The notes: generated by a model not told the origin, from the letters alone. 35,332 nucleotides of DNA from an uncultured Saprospiraceae bacterium (GCA_937930815.1 CALHBQ010000530.1:1-35332), one strand, 5' to 3'. Positions 15,651 to 24,495 are shown, numbered from the stretch's first letter. Numbers and translations are program-made.

Positions 15651-15679
15651 TTTTTGTTTTGAAAAGGAAGATTAGAATT

Positions 15680-17068
15680 TTACCCTGCAACTCCCTGCAT
15701 TAGCAATGCACAGACAATCGCAAAATAAGTCCCCAACGCATACCCCAAAACCGCAAGCAATACTCCAACAGGTGCCAACGCTGGGCTAAATGCAGAAGCC
15801 ACAATCGGCGCAGAAGCTGCACCTCCGATATTCGCCTGACTACCAACCGCAACAAAGAAAAACGGCGCTTTGATTAACCATGCAACGAAGAGCAACAAAC
15901 TCACATGCACTAACATCCAAACAATTCCGATGGCGAATAAACCGAGGTTTGCCCAAACTTCTCCTAAGTCCATTTTCATACCGATAGTTGCTACCAAAAT
16001 GTAGATAAAAACAGATCCCCAACGAGAAGCACCAACACCTTCTAAGGCACGTAAACGGGTGAATGAAATAGCAATTCCTAAAGTAGTGACAATCACAATT
16101 AACCAAAAGAAATGAGACATTAACGAGTGTAAATTAGCGGAGGCTAAAGATGCTCTCATGCCATCAGTTAAAAGCGTTTTGGTAATAAAATCCGCTCCGA
16201 AGTGTGCAAAAGCAACTCCTCCAAAAGCGACTGCCATCAAAATAAATGAATCAGTCGTGGTTGGGATTTTACTAACCTTTGCCTGATAATTTTCCATATT
16301 GGTTTTCAATATTTCGATAGAAGAGTTATCGGCCTTGAGGCGACGGTCGATTTTATCGCTCACGTTGGCTCCATATAAAAGGAAGCCCATCCAAATATTA
16401 GCAACCACTACATCAACGATTATCATGGTGGCAAATAAGTTGTCACCTACTTCAAAAATCTCTTTCATCGCTGTCTGGTTGGCGCCCCCACCAATCCAAC
16501 TACCAGCAACGGTAGCGAGCCCTCGCCACAATTCGTCTGATGAAACTGGGATGATATTCGGAGCAATATTTTCAACAACCAATAAAGCGACTGGCCCACC
16601 AATCACAACGCCAATCGTCGCAGTGATGAACATGATCAATGCTTTCGGGCCGAGATTCCAAACTGATTTTAAATCAATACTCAAGCAAAGTAATATCAAA
16701 CTGGCAGGTAGCAAATACCTCGATGCAACGAAATACAATTGCGAATGCCCTTCAAACTGTTTGGTGCCTTCAACTCCGTTATCTCCAATCCAAGTTTGCA
16801 TTTCGTTGTAAGAAAGTCCGTTCGGAACGGTGAGTCCCAAGTCAGCGATATATTTTAATAGGGCAGAACTATCATACCAATGTGCTGAAATTAAACCCAA
16901 CGGCCAGTGAAGTATCGCGGGTAAAAAATAGCACAACAATAGTGCAGGGATATAGGTATAGAATTTTTTCCAGCCAGCGCTATCACTTCCTGATGTCTTG
17001 AAAACGAATGCCAATACGAGCATCAAAAGTCCTAATACGACGGCGTCGTTAGTAAAAATTGGTTCCAT
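15680..17068 (-). CDS. DUF819 family integral membrane protein
   Basis: A 462-residue inner-membrane protein with about a dozen hydrophobic segments, for example VVLGLLMLVLAFVF, YIPALLLCYFLPAIL, YLLPASLILLCLSI and ALIMFITATIGVVIGGPVALL. The motifs SWIGGGANQTAMKEIF and the near-C-terminal IGGAASAPIVASAF are typical of DUF819 (YjcL-like) proteins, whose two halves resemble transporter inverted repeats. Substrate is not known. Single gene, convergent with frr and divergent from the DUF234 ATPase gene; the shared 188-bp gap holds the duplicated palindrome described separately. Confidence 0.88.
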   Translation of the reverse strand: MEPIFTNDAVVLGLLMLVLAFVFKTSGSDSAGWKKFYTYIPALLLCYFLPAILHWPLGLISAHWYDSSALLKYIADLGLTVPNGLSYNEMQTWIGDNGVEGTKQFEGHSQLYFVASRYLLPASLILLCLSIDLKSVWNLGPKALIMFITATIGVVIGGPVALLVVENIAPNIIPVSSDELWRGLATVAGSWIGGGANQTAMKEIFEVGDNLFATMIIVDVVVANIWMGFLLYGANVSDKIDRRLKADNSSIEILKTNMENYQAKVSKIPTTTDSFILMAVAFGGVAFAHFGADFITKTLLTDGMRASLASANLHSLMSHFFWLIVIVTTLGIAISFTRLRALEGVGASRWGSVFIYILVATIGMKMDLGEVWANLGLFAIGIVWMLVHVSLLLFVAWLIKAPFFFVAVGSQANIGGAASAPIVASAFSPALAPVGVLLAVLGYALGTYFAIVCALLMQGVAG

Positions 17069-17148
17069 GTTATGTTTTGAATTTTGTTGATGTGAAGGTA
17101 GAAGTTTCTTGTGTAGTTTAAAAACGGTTTTTTAAACAAGAGAAAAAG

Positions 17149-17252
17149 TTTTGATTTGGCTTAAAGTGGGTTCAAAAAGGTAGTTTAAGCCAGATTGATT
17201 CTTTGATTTGGCTTAAAGTGCCTATTTTTACGTAGTTAAAGCCAAATCAAAA
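17149..17252. promoter_or_regulatory. Duplicated palindromic operator/promoter of the DUF234 ATPase gene
   Basis: Two tandem units each begin with TTTGATTTGGCTTAAAGTG (17150-17168 and 17202-17220) and close with an inverted partner: TTTAAGCCAGATTGAT in unit 1 (imperfect) and TTAAAGCCAAATCAAAA (17236-17252) in unit 2. Both units share a spacer pattern gtg...tag. In unit 2 the spacer contains TATTTTTA (17223-17230), a near match to the -7 box, with TTTG upstream, so the palindrome encloses the promoter. It ends 4 nt before the ATG at 17257. Confidence 0.65.
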
Positions 17253-17256
17253 GTAT

Positions 17257-18672
17257 ATGAATGTATTAATCGGCAGAAAAAAAGAGGTAAAAAGGTTAGA
17301 AGAACACTTAAATTCCCGAAAATCGGAGTTTGTTGCTGTTTATGGAAGACGACGAGTTGGCAAAACTTTTCTAATAAGAAAGGCATTTGAAAATAATTTT
17401 GCTTTTCAGATGACAGGGCTTGCTCGTAGCACTCGTAAAAAACAACTCGCCCAATTTCATGCAGCACTTATTTCTTATGCACCTGCTGATTTTGATTTTG
17501 AACCTGCCGATGACTGGTTTTCTGCTTTTCGATTATTAATCGGGATGCTCGAAAAATCTGAAAACACTGAAAAAAAAGTCATCTTTTTTGATGAGCTGCC
17601 ATGGTTGGATACTCGAAACTCTGATTTTATTTCTGGTTTAGAACATTTTTGGAATAGTTGGGCAAGTTCTCGGGATGATATTTTATTGGTCGTTTGCGGA
17701 TCGGCTGCTTCTTGGATGCTTAATAATCTCATAAAAAACACAGGAGGACTGCATAATCGAGTAACTGATCGAATTAAATTGGAACCCTTGACATTATCTG
17801 AAACGGAGGCCTTTTTAAAGTATAAAAACGCTTCTTACAACCGTTATCAGATATTGATCTTGTATATGGTTTTTGGTGGTATTCCTTTTTATTTAGATTT
17901 TCTAAAATCGGGAATGAGCGCCATGCAAAACATCAATCAATTGTGTTTTGAACGCAACGCTCCTATGCGATTGGAGTACGAAAATCTGTATGCCTCTTTA
18001 TTTAAAAAACATGAAAGACACGTTGCGATTGTTGAGGCACTCGCAACAAAAGGAAAAGGTCTAACGCGTACAGAAATTTCTAAACTTTCAGGATTGCCCA
18101 ACGGAGGTGGTTTGACTCGAATTTTAAATGAATTGGAAGAAAGTAGTTTTATTAGAAAGTACCAGTCTTTTGGTAAAAAAAATAAAAATAACCTTTATCA
18201 GTTGATTGATCTTTATTCTCTTTTTTATCTCCGATTTATTTTGAAAACAAGTGAGGACGATGATAATTTTTGGATAAATGCCGTGGAATCTCCAGCATTT
18301 TATACTTGGGCTGGTTATGCTTTTGAAATGGTTTGTTTACACCACATTCCACAAATCAAAAAGGCACTCGGTATCAGCGGAGTTCAAACTTCTGTTGCAG
18401 CATGGTTCTCTCCTGAGAGTCAAATTGATTTATTAATTGATAGAAAAGATCAAGTTATCAACATTTGTGAAATGAAATTCTCGGTCCATCCTTTTTCAAT
18501 TGATAAAAAATATGAAGCGGTTCTTCGTAATAAATTAGGGAGCTTTAAAACTGCTACTGGAACTGATAAAGCGCTTTTTCTTACTACGATTTCTACTTAT
18601 GGATTGGCGCAAAACAAATACTCAGGAATGGTTCAGAATGATTTACAAATGGATGTTTTGTTTGAAAAGTAA
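17257..18672 (+). CDS. AAA ATPase with DUF234 / PD-(D/E)XK-like C-terminus
   Basis: A 471-residue protein of the archaeal-type ATPase plus DUF234 family, common and often multicopy in Bacteroidota. Walker A YGRRRVGKTF is at 29-38, Walker B IFFDELPW at 109-116, and a sensor-like VVCGSAASWM near 145. Residues 255-315 form a winged helix (RTEISKLSGLPNGGGLTRIL). The C-terminus carries FE at 356-357, QIDLLID with Asp391 and CEMKFS with Glu405/Lys407, fitting a PD-(D/E)XK nuclease-like core. Biological role is unknown. The palindromic upstream site suggests autoregulation by its own winged helix (inference). It sits between a membrane-protein gene and thrB, convergent with thrB, possibly a later arrival. 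Confidence 0.88.
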   Translation: MNVLIGRKKEVKRLEEHLNSRKSEFVAVYGRRRVGKTFLIRKAFENNFAFQMTGLARSTRKKQLAQFHAALISYAPADFDFEPADDWFSAFRLLIGMLEKSENTEKKVIFFDELPWLDTRNSDFISGLEHFWNSWASSRDDILLVVCGSAASWMLNNLIKNTGGLHNRVTDRIKLEPLTLSETEAFLKYKNASYNRYQILILYMVFGGIPFYLDFLKSGMSAMQNINQLCFERNAPMRLEYENLYASLFKKHERHVAIVEALATKGKGLTRTEISKLSGLPNGGGLTRILNELEESSFIRKYQSFGKKNKNNLYQLIDLYSLFYLRFILKTSEDDDNFWINAVESPAFYTWAGYAFEMVCLHHIPQIKKALGISGVQTSVAAWFSPESQIDLLIDRKDQVINICEMKFSVHPFSIDKKYEAVLRNKLGSFKTATGTDKALFLTTISTYGLAQNKYSGMVQNDLQMDVLFEK

Positions 18673-18695
18673 GTGGTGTTATTAGTGTTCTTTAA

Positions 18696-19619
18696 CTAAC
18701 ACTTCACCACCCCTTCCTGATTAATCCGCGAAACATACAAATCACTCTCGATCTTATTATCAGAAAAGACTTTTTGCATGGCATTGGCTGCATTTTCAGC
18801 AACAAAAGTATTGGGACTTAAAGCAAAAATAGAAGGGCCCGCACCAGAAATACTGCAACCAAAAGCACCTTGAGCAAGTGCCGCATCTTTTACTTCTTGA
18901 AAGTGAGGAATCAGTTTCGCACGTTGTGGTTCGATAACGACATCTTGCATGCATTGACTCATTAGCTCAAAGTCAGCATTGTGGCAAGCGATGATGAAAC
19001 TTGCAAGGTTTGCACTTTGCTGTACCATGTTTTTCAAAGAAACAGTTTCAGAAAGAATGTTTCGAGAATCTTTCGTTAGAATCTCGATGTGTGGATAAAT
19101 GACGGTGGCCATCAACTCTTTTGGTGCCATGATTCGATGAACGGAATTTTCATTTCTACTAAAAATAATCCCTCCAATCAATGACGGCGCGACATTGTCT
19201 GCGTGGCGCGAACCAGAAGCCAACGCTTCTCCATCCAACGCAAAAGGCAAAAGCGCTCTCTTTTCTAAAGGGTTATTCAATAACATATTGACTGCGAAAG
19301 CACCTGCAACGGCACTTGCGGCACTACTCCCTAAACCAGATCCAAAAGGCATTTTTTTATGGATTTGCATATCAAGTCCCATATCTTCGAGACCGAGATG
19401 TTTGAGGACACTTAATGCAGCCAGACCTGCGGTATTTTTTTCTACTTCGTAAGGAAGTCTCCCTTTTGCTCCCGTGATTTTTGTAATTCGAAGACCTTTT
19501 CTATCGCTTGGCGTTAAGATGATTTCATCACCTGGACGCTCTAAAGCCAAACCTAAAGTATCAAATCCTACAATGCAATTTCCTACCGAAGCAGGCGCGA
19601 AAACTTTTATTCCTGTCAT
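18696..19619 (-). CDS. thrB: Homoserine kinase
   Basis: Phosphorylates homoserine in threonine synthesis. The GHMP-kinase ATP loop PFGSGLGSSAASA is at residues 91-103, the N-terminus MTGIKVFAPASVGNCIVGFD is typical, and the C-terminal GCSISGAGPSIFAL is the third GHMP motif. The ATG at 19619 is chosen; the frame also opens at a TTG two codons earlier. It is downstream of thrA on the same strand, separated by 248 bp filled with two palindromic elements. No thrC follows: the next gene is the convergent DUF234 ATPase, so threonine synthase must be encoded elsewhere. Confidence 0.95.
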   Translation of the reverse strand: MTGIKVFAPASVGNCIVGFDTLGLALERPGDEIILTPSDRKGLRITKITGAKGRLPYEVEKNTAGLAALSVLKHLGLEDMGLDMQIHKKMPFGSGLGSSAASAVAGAFAVNMLLNNPLEKRALLPFALDGEALASGSRHADNVAPSLIGGIIFSRNENSVHRIMAPKELMATVIYPHIEILTKDSRNILSETVSLKNMVQQSANLASFIIACHNADFELMSQCMQDVVIEPQRAKLIPHFQEVKDAALAQGAFGCSISGAGPSIFALSPNTFVAENAANAMQKVFSDNKIESDLYVSRINQEGVVKC

Positions 19620-19640
19620 ACCCAAAGTCGATTTACGGAT

Positions 19641-19704
19641 GACGGGAGACGAATGACGGACGGAAAAGTCTGTCCGTCATTCGTCTTTCGTTCGTCGTCG
19701 TTCG
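19641..19704. repeat. Palindromic repeat of GACGAATGACGGAC words
   Basis: AGACGAATGACGGAC (19647-19661) is inverted exactly as 19672-19686, a 15-bp stem with a 10-nt loop, followed by CGTTCGTCGTCGTTCG (19689-19704). It lies 22 nt upstream of the thrB ATG and directly abuts the next palindromic element (19708-19868). GC-richer than flanking DNA. Confidence 0.75.
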
Positions 19705-19707
19705 TTT

Positions 19708-19868
19708 AGAGCTTGTTTAAAGCTCTATCAATTGGCTACAAGTGGCAAATTTTATTCTGAATTTCGTTAAAAAGCCTCGTCGATGCTAAGGCATCGCCTA
19801 CGTTTTTTGCCTCATTCAAAACAAAATTTTCTCACTTTCACTCAATTATAGAACTTTAAACAAGCTCT
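19708..19868. repeat. 161-bp full-length palindromic element (element A)
   Basis: Perfect 15-bp ends AGAGCTTGTTTAAAG (19708-19722) and its inverse (19854-19868). The two halves pair imperfectly along the whole length, with shared blocks TCTAT.AATTG, AAATTTT and TGAAT, and CGATGC/GCATCG (19781-19786, 19791-19796) forms a hairpin exactly at the centre. The right end shares one base with the thrA stop codon. Size, ends and central hairpin match element B at 22466-22627. No ORF inside; probably a MITE-like or REP-like mobile palindrome. Confidence 0.8.
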
Positions 19869-22324
19869 TATAATGAATTTCCTATTCTAACTATTTCTGC
19901 AAAAACGCCAGCAGCGGTCACTTCGGCACCTGCACCAGGGCCTGTAATTACCAACGGACGTTCTTTGTATCTTCCTGTTGTGAAAACGACCATATTATCA
20001 CTTCCACTCAACGTTGCGAACGGACTATTTTTCTCCACTTCTTCCAATCCAATCGTCGCTTTTCCGTTTTCTAACTTGGCAATCATGCGGAGCAATTTGC
20101 CTTTTTTATCGGCAGCTTGTCGCATCTTTTCCATGTTACCATCCTCGTTTTTCAACTCTTTGAAAAAAGCGGGAATTGACTTTGCATCCATCACTTTTTT
20201 CGGAAGAATAGAATTGATTTTCACATCTTCCGGTTCGAGTGCAATGCCCGTTTCTCGCGCAAGGATAACAATTTTACGTCGTACATCGAAACCGCTTAAA
20301 TCTTCGCGTGGGTCAGGTTCGGTGAAGCCTTTTTCTTTGGCTTCAGTTACGATGTCTGAGAACTTTCGACTTCCGTCAAAATTATTAAAAATAAAAGATA
20401 GCGAACCACTCAATACTCCTTCAATTTTTAAAATACGATCACCGCTCATATTCAAATCATTGAGCGTCGTGATGATGGGTAAACCTGCACCAACATTCGT
20501 TTCGTACATGAATTTCACTCCTCGTTTTTCAGCAATATTTTTCAATCGTTGATATTGAAGATAGGCGGATGAAGTGGCAATTTTATTGGGTGTAGAAATC
20601 GAGATGCTACTATCCAAAATCCGTTCATAAAACTTGGTAATGCCTTCGTGAGCTGTATTGTCGATAAAAATAGAGTTGGACATATTCATATCCACGACCA
20701 TTTCTTCAACGTATTGAGCGAGGTTGGCTTTTTTGTCAGATGCATCAAGTTGATCTTTCCAGTTTTCTAAATCAATGCCTTGCCAGTCGAGTAGCATTTT
20801 TTTAGAGTTGGAAAGTCCGACTACTTTTACTTCTATATTTTGTTCTTTTTTCAAATACTCAGTATGTTCTTTGATTTGGCGAATCAATGTTCCACCAATC
20901 AAACCCACACCGACCATGAAAATGTGAAGTGATTTTACATCAGAAAGGAAGAAGGTCTCGTGCATCGCATTCAATGCTTTTATCTCATCTGATTTTGGAA
21001 TCACGACAGAGATATTCAACTCCGAAGAGCCTTGAGCGATGGCCACGACATTGATACCATTATTACCCAACGACTGAAATAATTTGCCAGAAATCCCTGG
21101 TTGATAACGCATGTTTTCGCCGATGATCGCAACGATAGAAAGGTCGTCTTCGACTTTCACTTTGTTGATTACACCGCGTTCGATTTCGAATTCAAATTCT
21201 TTTTCGACGACTTTTTTCGCTTTCGCGGAATGAGCAGGTGCGACTGAAAAACTAATTGATGCCTCAGAAGAACCTTGGGTAATCAAAATGATATTGATAC
21301 CTGCTTGAGCGATTGCTGAAAACAAACGACTCGCCGTCCCAGTCACGCCAAACATCCCACTTCCCGAAAGGGTCAACAAAGAAATATTTCCAATAGAAGA
21401 AATTCCTTTAATCGGCCGATCAGTGCCATTTGAATCAGAAGAAATCAATGTTCCAGGATGATCTGGGTTGAAAGTATTTTTGGTAACGAGGGGAATATTC
21501 TTTTTTAACGCTGGCTGTAAAGTTGGCGGATAAATCACTTTCGCACCAAAATGCGCCATCTCCATCGCTTCCGCGTAACTCATTTTTGGAATTGTAAAAG
21601 CGCGTTTTACTTTTCTTGGGTCAGCGGTCAAAACGCCATCTACGTCTGTCCAGATTTCAATGATTTTTGCATCTAAACCTGCTGCCAATAAAGCAGCGGT
21701 ATAATCTGAACCACCGCGACCAAGTGTTGTGGTTAATCCATTTTTGGTAGAAGCAATAAAACCTGTAACCACTTGTACCTCTGGATTTTTATCGAAATGA
21801 TTGGCAATTTCTTTATAAGTCTTTTTGAAGTTGACTTTGGCTGAGCCGAAATTTTTATCTGTTTTGATCACCTTTCGAGCATCGAGGTAATTTGCTCTAA
21901 CGCCTTCTTGCGTCAGATATTTCGAAATGATAAACGAAGAATTTCGCTCTCCAAAACTCAATACATAATCCATCGTGCGTGGTGACGCTTCTCTTACGAG
22001 AAAAATTCCATGCAGCAAATCATGCAGCGTTTCGTGGTTTTCTTTGAGTTCTCTCAAAACCTCTTTTCGCAAATCACCTTTCAGCAGTTTTTTGACTGTT
22101 TCTTCGTGGCGTTGGCGAAATTCATTGAACTTTTCACCGTAGCATTTTTCTCCGCTGGAAGCGCGTCGCGCCATTTCAATCAAAGAATCTGTCACGCCGC
22201 CAAAAGCAGAGAAGACCACTGCGAATTTTTCGCCTTTCTTATAATAAGATTTGAGTATCTCTGCTAATTGCTTGATACGCTCCGGTTTACCAACCGAAGA
22301 ACCACCGAATTTTAATACTTTCAT
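19868..22324 (-). CDS. thrA: Bifunctional aspartate kinase / homoserine dehydrogenase
   Basis: Catalyses the first and third steps of the aspartate pathway to threonine and methionine. The 818-residue protein has an aspartokinase domain at 1-300 (KFGGSS at 5-10, LGRGGSDYTA at 201-210, EIWTDVDGVLTADPR), two ACT regulatory domains at about 310-450 (ISLLTLSGSGMFGVTGTASR and a repeat ending QGSSELNISVVI), and homoserine dehydrogenase from about 465 (FMVGVGLIGG Rossmann motif, then ATSSAYLQYQ, YETNVGAGLPII and GVLSGSLSFIFN). Length is normal for ThrA. Threonine feedback through the ACT domains is expected from the family. Palindromic elements A and B flank the gene on both sides. Confidence 0.97.
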   Translation of the reverse strand: MKVLKFGGSSVGKPERIKQLAEILKSYYKKGEKFAVVFSAFGGVTDSLIEMARRASSGEKCYGEKFNEFRQRHEETVKKLLKGDLRKEVLRELKENHETLHDLLHGIFLVREASPRTMDYVLSFGERNSSFIISKYLTQEGVRANYLDARKVIKTDKNFGSAKVNFKKTYKEIANHFDKNPEVQVVTGFIASTKNGLTTTLGRGGSDYTAALLAAGLDAKIIEIWTDVDGVLTADPRKVKRAFTIPKMSYAEAMEMAHFGAKVIYPPTLQPALKKNIPLVTKNTFNPDHPGTLISSDSNGTDRPIKGISSIGNISLLTLSGSGMFGVTGTASRLFSAIAQAGINIILITQGSSEASISFSVAPAHSAKAKKVVEKEFEFEIERGVINKVKVEDDLSIVAIIGENMRYQPGISGKLFQSLGNNGINVVAIAQGSSELNISVVIPKSDEIKALNAMHETFFLSDVKSLHIFMVGVGLIGGTLIRQIKEHTEYLKKEQNIEVKVVGLSNSKKMLLDWQGIDLENWKDQLDASDKKANLAQYVEEMVVDMNMSNSIFIDNTAHEGITKFYERILDSSISISTPNKIATSSAYLQYQRLKNIAEKRGVKFMYETNVGAGLPIITTLNDLNMSGDRILKIEGVLSGSLSFIFNNFDGSRKFSDIVTEAKEKGFTEPDPREDLSGFDVRRKIVILARETGIALEPEDVKINSILPKKVMDAKSIPAFFKELKNEDGNMEKMRQAADKKGKLLRMIAKLENGKATIGLEEVEKNSPFATLSGSDNMVVFTTGRYKERPLVITGPGAGAEVTAAGVFAEIVRIGNSL

Positions 22325-22373
22325 GGAGAGAGAGCTTGAAAAATATATTATAAATTTTTTAACTATGAGAGTG

Positions 22374-22381
22374 CAAACTTA
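22374..22381 (-). promoter_or_regulatory. Candidate -7 box for thrA
   Basis: Minus-strand TAAGTTTG matches TAnnTTTG, giving a leader of roughly 45 nt before the thrA ATG. No obvious riboswitch or leader peptide was seen in that leader. The rest of 22325-22640 is element B and AT-rich sequence. Confidence 0.45.
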
Positions 22382-22465
22382 TTGCCAAATGGGGAGAGAT
22401 GAAAGTATGTGGACAAGTTTTTGATTTAAAAACGCATTATTTATATTTATCATTTGTTTTAATGA

Positions 22466-22627
22466 TGAAGTTGTTTAAAGTTTCATTTCAAACTGCAAAT
22501 TCACGCTTTAGAAACCTGAGATCAGCTTTTTAAAGAGCCATAGCGATGCTATGACTATTTAAAAACCGAATTTCAGAACTCTAAATCCTGAATTTTCGCT
22601 TCTGAACTAAAACTTTAAACAACTTCA
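22466..22627. repeat. 162-bp full-length palindromic element (element B)
   Basis: Perfect 18-bp ends TGAAGTTGTTTAAAGTTT (22466-22483) and inverse (22610-22627). The halves align along their full length with shared blocks TTCA, AATTCA, TTTAGA and TTTTTAAA. CATAGC/GCTATG (22539-22544, 22548-22553) makes a hairpin at the exact centre. Same size, TTGTTTAAAG core and design as element A. It ends 13 bp before the ATG of the 22641 gene and lies 141 bp upstream of the thrA start. Confidence 0.8.
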
Positions 22628-22640
22628 ATAAATCAGTGGC

Positions 22641-24014
22641 ATGAAACTTAAGATTACAATTTTTATCCTCTTTAATTTTAGTATCCTTTTTAGCCAGAAC
22701 GAATGGAATTTTGGATACATAGGTCAATTCACTACATCGCCAAGAGATATTTCTATCGATAAGGAGGGGAATGTATTGGTTGGAGGTTATCATCTGGGAG
22801 CAGATCGAACCAATTTTTTATTAAATGTAAATATTGAAAACGGAGATTCTTTGAATAATGCTATTTGCAAAAGTGGTGTTTTATGTGATATGAGAAACGA
22901 TATATTGCATGTAGCAACAAGTAATGATGGCGAGACGTTTGTTGCGGGAAATCTTTCAAGAGGAGAGGCTGATTATGTTGCGAAATTGAAAAACACTGAG
23001 AGTTTAGATGTTGATTGGATAAGAGATGATCTATTGGCTCAAGAGATTCATGATATTGATGAATTAATCGCAATTCCAGATGGAGTGATCATCATTGCTC
23101 GGCTATCTGATTTTCGGCATACATTAATAAAGTTTGATTTTAGCGGGAATATTATTTGGACTAAACAAATAAATGTTACTCCTATCAGTGCTCCATTAGA
23201 TGAGTCAATGTTGATATCCTTGCCAGACAATAGCATAGTCATTTGGTACAAAAATGGTGATCGCCATTTTATGAGTAGAATAACAAGTGATGGCCAAACG
23301 ATTTGGGAAGAGCAAGTCAATAGTGGAATTGTTAGCTTAACTGTAAATAATGCAGGTGAAATTATTTCTGTTGAATCGGCACAAAGATTTGATCCTCCTT
23401 TTTTAATAAAAAAATACTCGATCGAAACTGGGACAGCTATCACCTTGAGTACAGATTGTCAGGCGAAAGGAGCAAGAAAAATTATATCAAATCAAAATGG
23501 CGAATTGTTTGTCGGAGGGACCTATAGAGATGCAACAACAAATGAAGATGGATTAGAATTGACTAAATTAGATTCAGAAGGTAATTTCATTTGGCGAGAA
23601 ACATTTTTGGAGCCTTCTTATGAAGACGCTTTTAAAGATATGGCAGTCTCAAAATCAGGGCAAGTCGTCATCTTAAGTACTCGTTCTTATCCAGATGTTT
23701 TTAATCAAAGAGATGCATCATTAATTTCCGTTAACGGTAACAAAACCTCTACCTCAACTAAATCAATTGAACAAAGAAAAGCCGCAAACATTTTCCCTAA
23801 CCCAGTAAACAATGAAATTACAGTTGAATTTTTCGATGGATTTTTTGATTCCGGATATCAAATATTTGATATTCATGGTCAGTTGATTCAGAAAGGGGAT
23901 TTGGAATTTCAGAAACAAGAAATCGATATTTCAGTTTTCAACTCAGGTGTCTATTTTATTAGAATAATAAATGAAAATGGTCGTTTTCAAACCCAAAAAT
24001 TGATCAAAACCTAA
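22641..24014 (+). CDS. Secreted protein with T9SS type A sorting domain
   Basis: A 457-residue exported protein. Residues 1-18 are a signal peptide (MKLKITIFILFNFSILFS). Residues 25-360 are repeated beta-rich units with motifs such as GNVLVGGYHLG, GEIISVES and GELFVGGTYRD, resembling SBBP or beta-propeller repeats. The last 75 residues contain IFPNPVNNEITVEF, YQIFDIHGQLIQKG, FNSGVYFIRI and a final KLIKT, the hallmark C-terminal sorting signal of the type IX secretion system. It should be exported to the surface or medium. Element B lies directly upstream and a strong terminator follows. Function unknown. Confidence 0.88.
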   Translation: MKLKITIFILFNFSILFSQNEWNFGYIGQFTTSPRDISIDKEGNVLVGGYHLGADRTNFLLNVNIENGDSLNNAICKSGVLCDMRNDILHVATSNDGETFVAGNLSRGEADYVAKLKNTESLDVDWIRDDLLAQEIHDIDELIAIPDGVIIIARLSDFRHTLIKFDFSGNIIWTKQINVTPISAPLDESMLISLPDNSIVIWYKNGDRHFMSRITSDGQTIWEEQVNSGIVSLTVNNAGEIISVESAQRFDPPFLIKKYSIETGTAITLSTDCQAKGARKIISNQNGELFVGGTYRDATTNEDGLELTKLDSEGNFIWRETFLEPSYEDAFKDMAVSKSGQVVILSTRSYPDVFNQRDASLISVNGNKTSTSTKSIEQRKAANIFPNPVNNEITVEFFDGFFDSGYQIFDIHGQLIQKGDLEFQKQEIDISVFNSGVYFIRIINENGRFQTQKLIKT

Positions 24015-24017
24015 ATA

Positions 24018-24054
24018 AAAACGAATCCCAACTCACTGAGTTGGGATTCGTTTT
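24018..24054. terminator. Bidirectional terminator between convergent genes
   Basis: 18-bp perfect stem AAAACGAATCCCAACTCA / TGAGTTGGGATTCGTTTT with A and T tails, serving the T9SS protein gene on the plus strand and the DUF2846 gene on the minus strand. Confidence 0.93.
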
Positions 24055-24060
24055 ATATTC

Positions 24061-24495
24061 TTATCGAGTCGTATAATTCACTTTCGGTTCTTTCAGTTTA
24101 TTAATGGCTTTTCTTGCCTTTTCAGGTGCCATCAATTCTAAACCTGAACGTGCTACCCAATAACCTGGTTTAACTTTTTGTTTCAAGTAGTAGGTTTTTC
24201 CTTTTTGCACATCAATGGTAAAAAAATCTTTGTTCTCTGGACTGGAACTTGTGATTTGAATTTTGCCCTCCTTTTCTACCTCCCAGGCAATATAGCTTTT
24301 TGGGCCGAGTCTTCCGACCAATTCTCCATCTTGATAGATTTTCATTGGAACCGCAGTCGCTAAAATTGACTTTCGAACAATAAAGATTTTGGCGTTTTCT
24401 TCATTCGGTGATAAATCTGTTAATTTTGAATACTGAGTGGTGGCAACACAAGAGGTTAAGAATAACCCCAAGAAGATAGCATGGAATACTTTCAT
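24061..24495 (-). CDS. DUF2846-like lipoprotein
   Basis: A 144-residue predicted lipoprotein: signal MKVFHAIFLGLFLTSC with Cys16 in a lipobox. The core AKIFIVRKSILATAVPMKIYQDGELVGRLGPKSYIAWEVEKEGKIQI followed by FFTIDVQKGKTYYLKQKV is the DUF2846 pattern, a beta-sandwich with a GxL..G..Y motif. Probably periplasmic and membrane-anchored. Function is not established for the family. Single gene ending in a shared terminator; the 210-bp gap upstream shows no strong signal. Confidence 0.75.
   Translation of the reverse strand: MKVFHAIFLGLFLTSCVATTQYSKLTDLSPNEENAKIFIVRKSILATAVPMKIYQDGELVGRLGPKSYIAWEVEKEGKIQITSSSPENKDFFTIDVQKGKTYYLKQKVKPGYWVARSGLELMAPEKARKAINKLKEPKVNYTTR

Noticed and set aside
16299-16811. 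170-codon plus-strand frame opposite the DUF819 gene
   Set aside because: It is antisense to membrane-helix codons and its translation has no coherent family features.
19641-19868. Riboswitch or leader attenuator for thrB
   Set aside because: The structure is explained by two palindromic repeat elements; no leader peptide rich in Thr/Ile codons and no known riboswitch core is visible.
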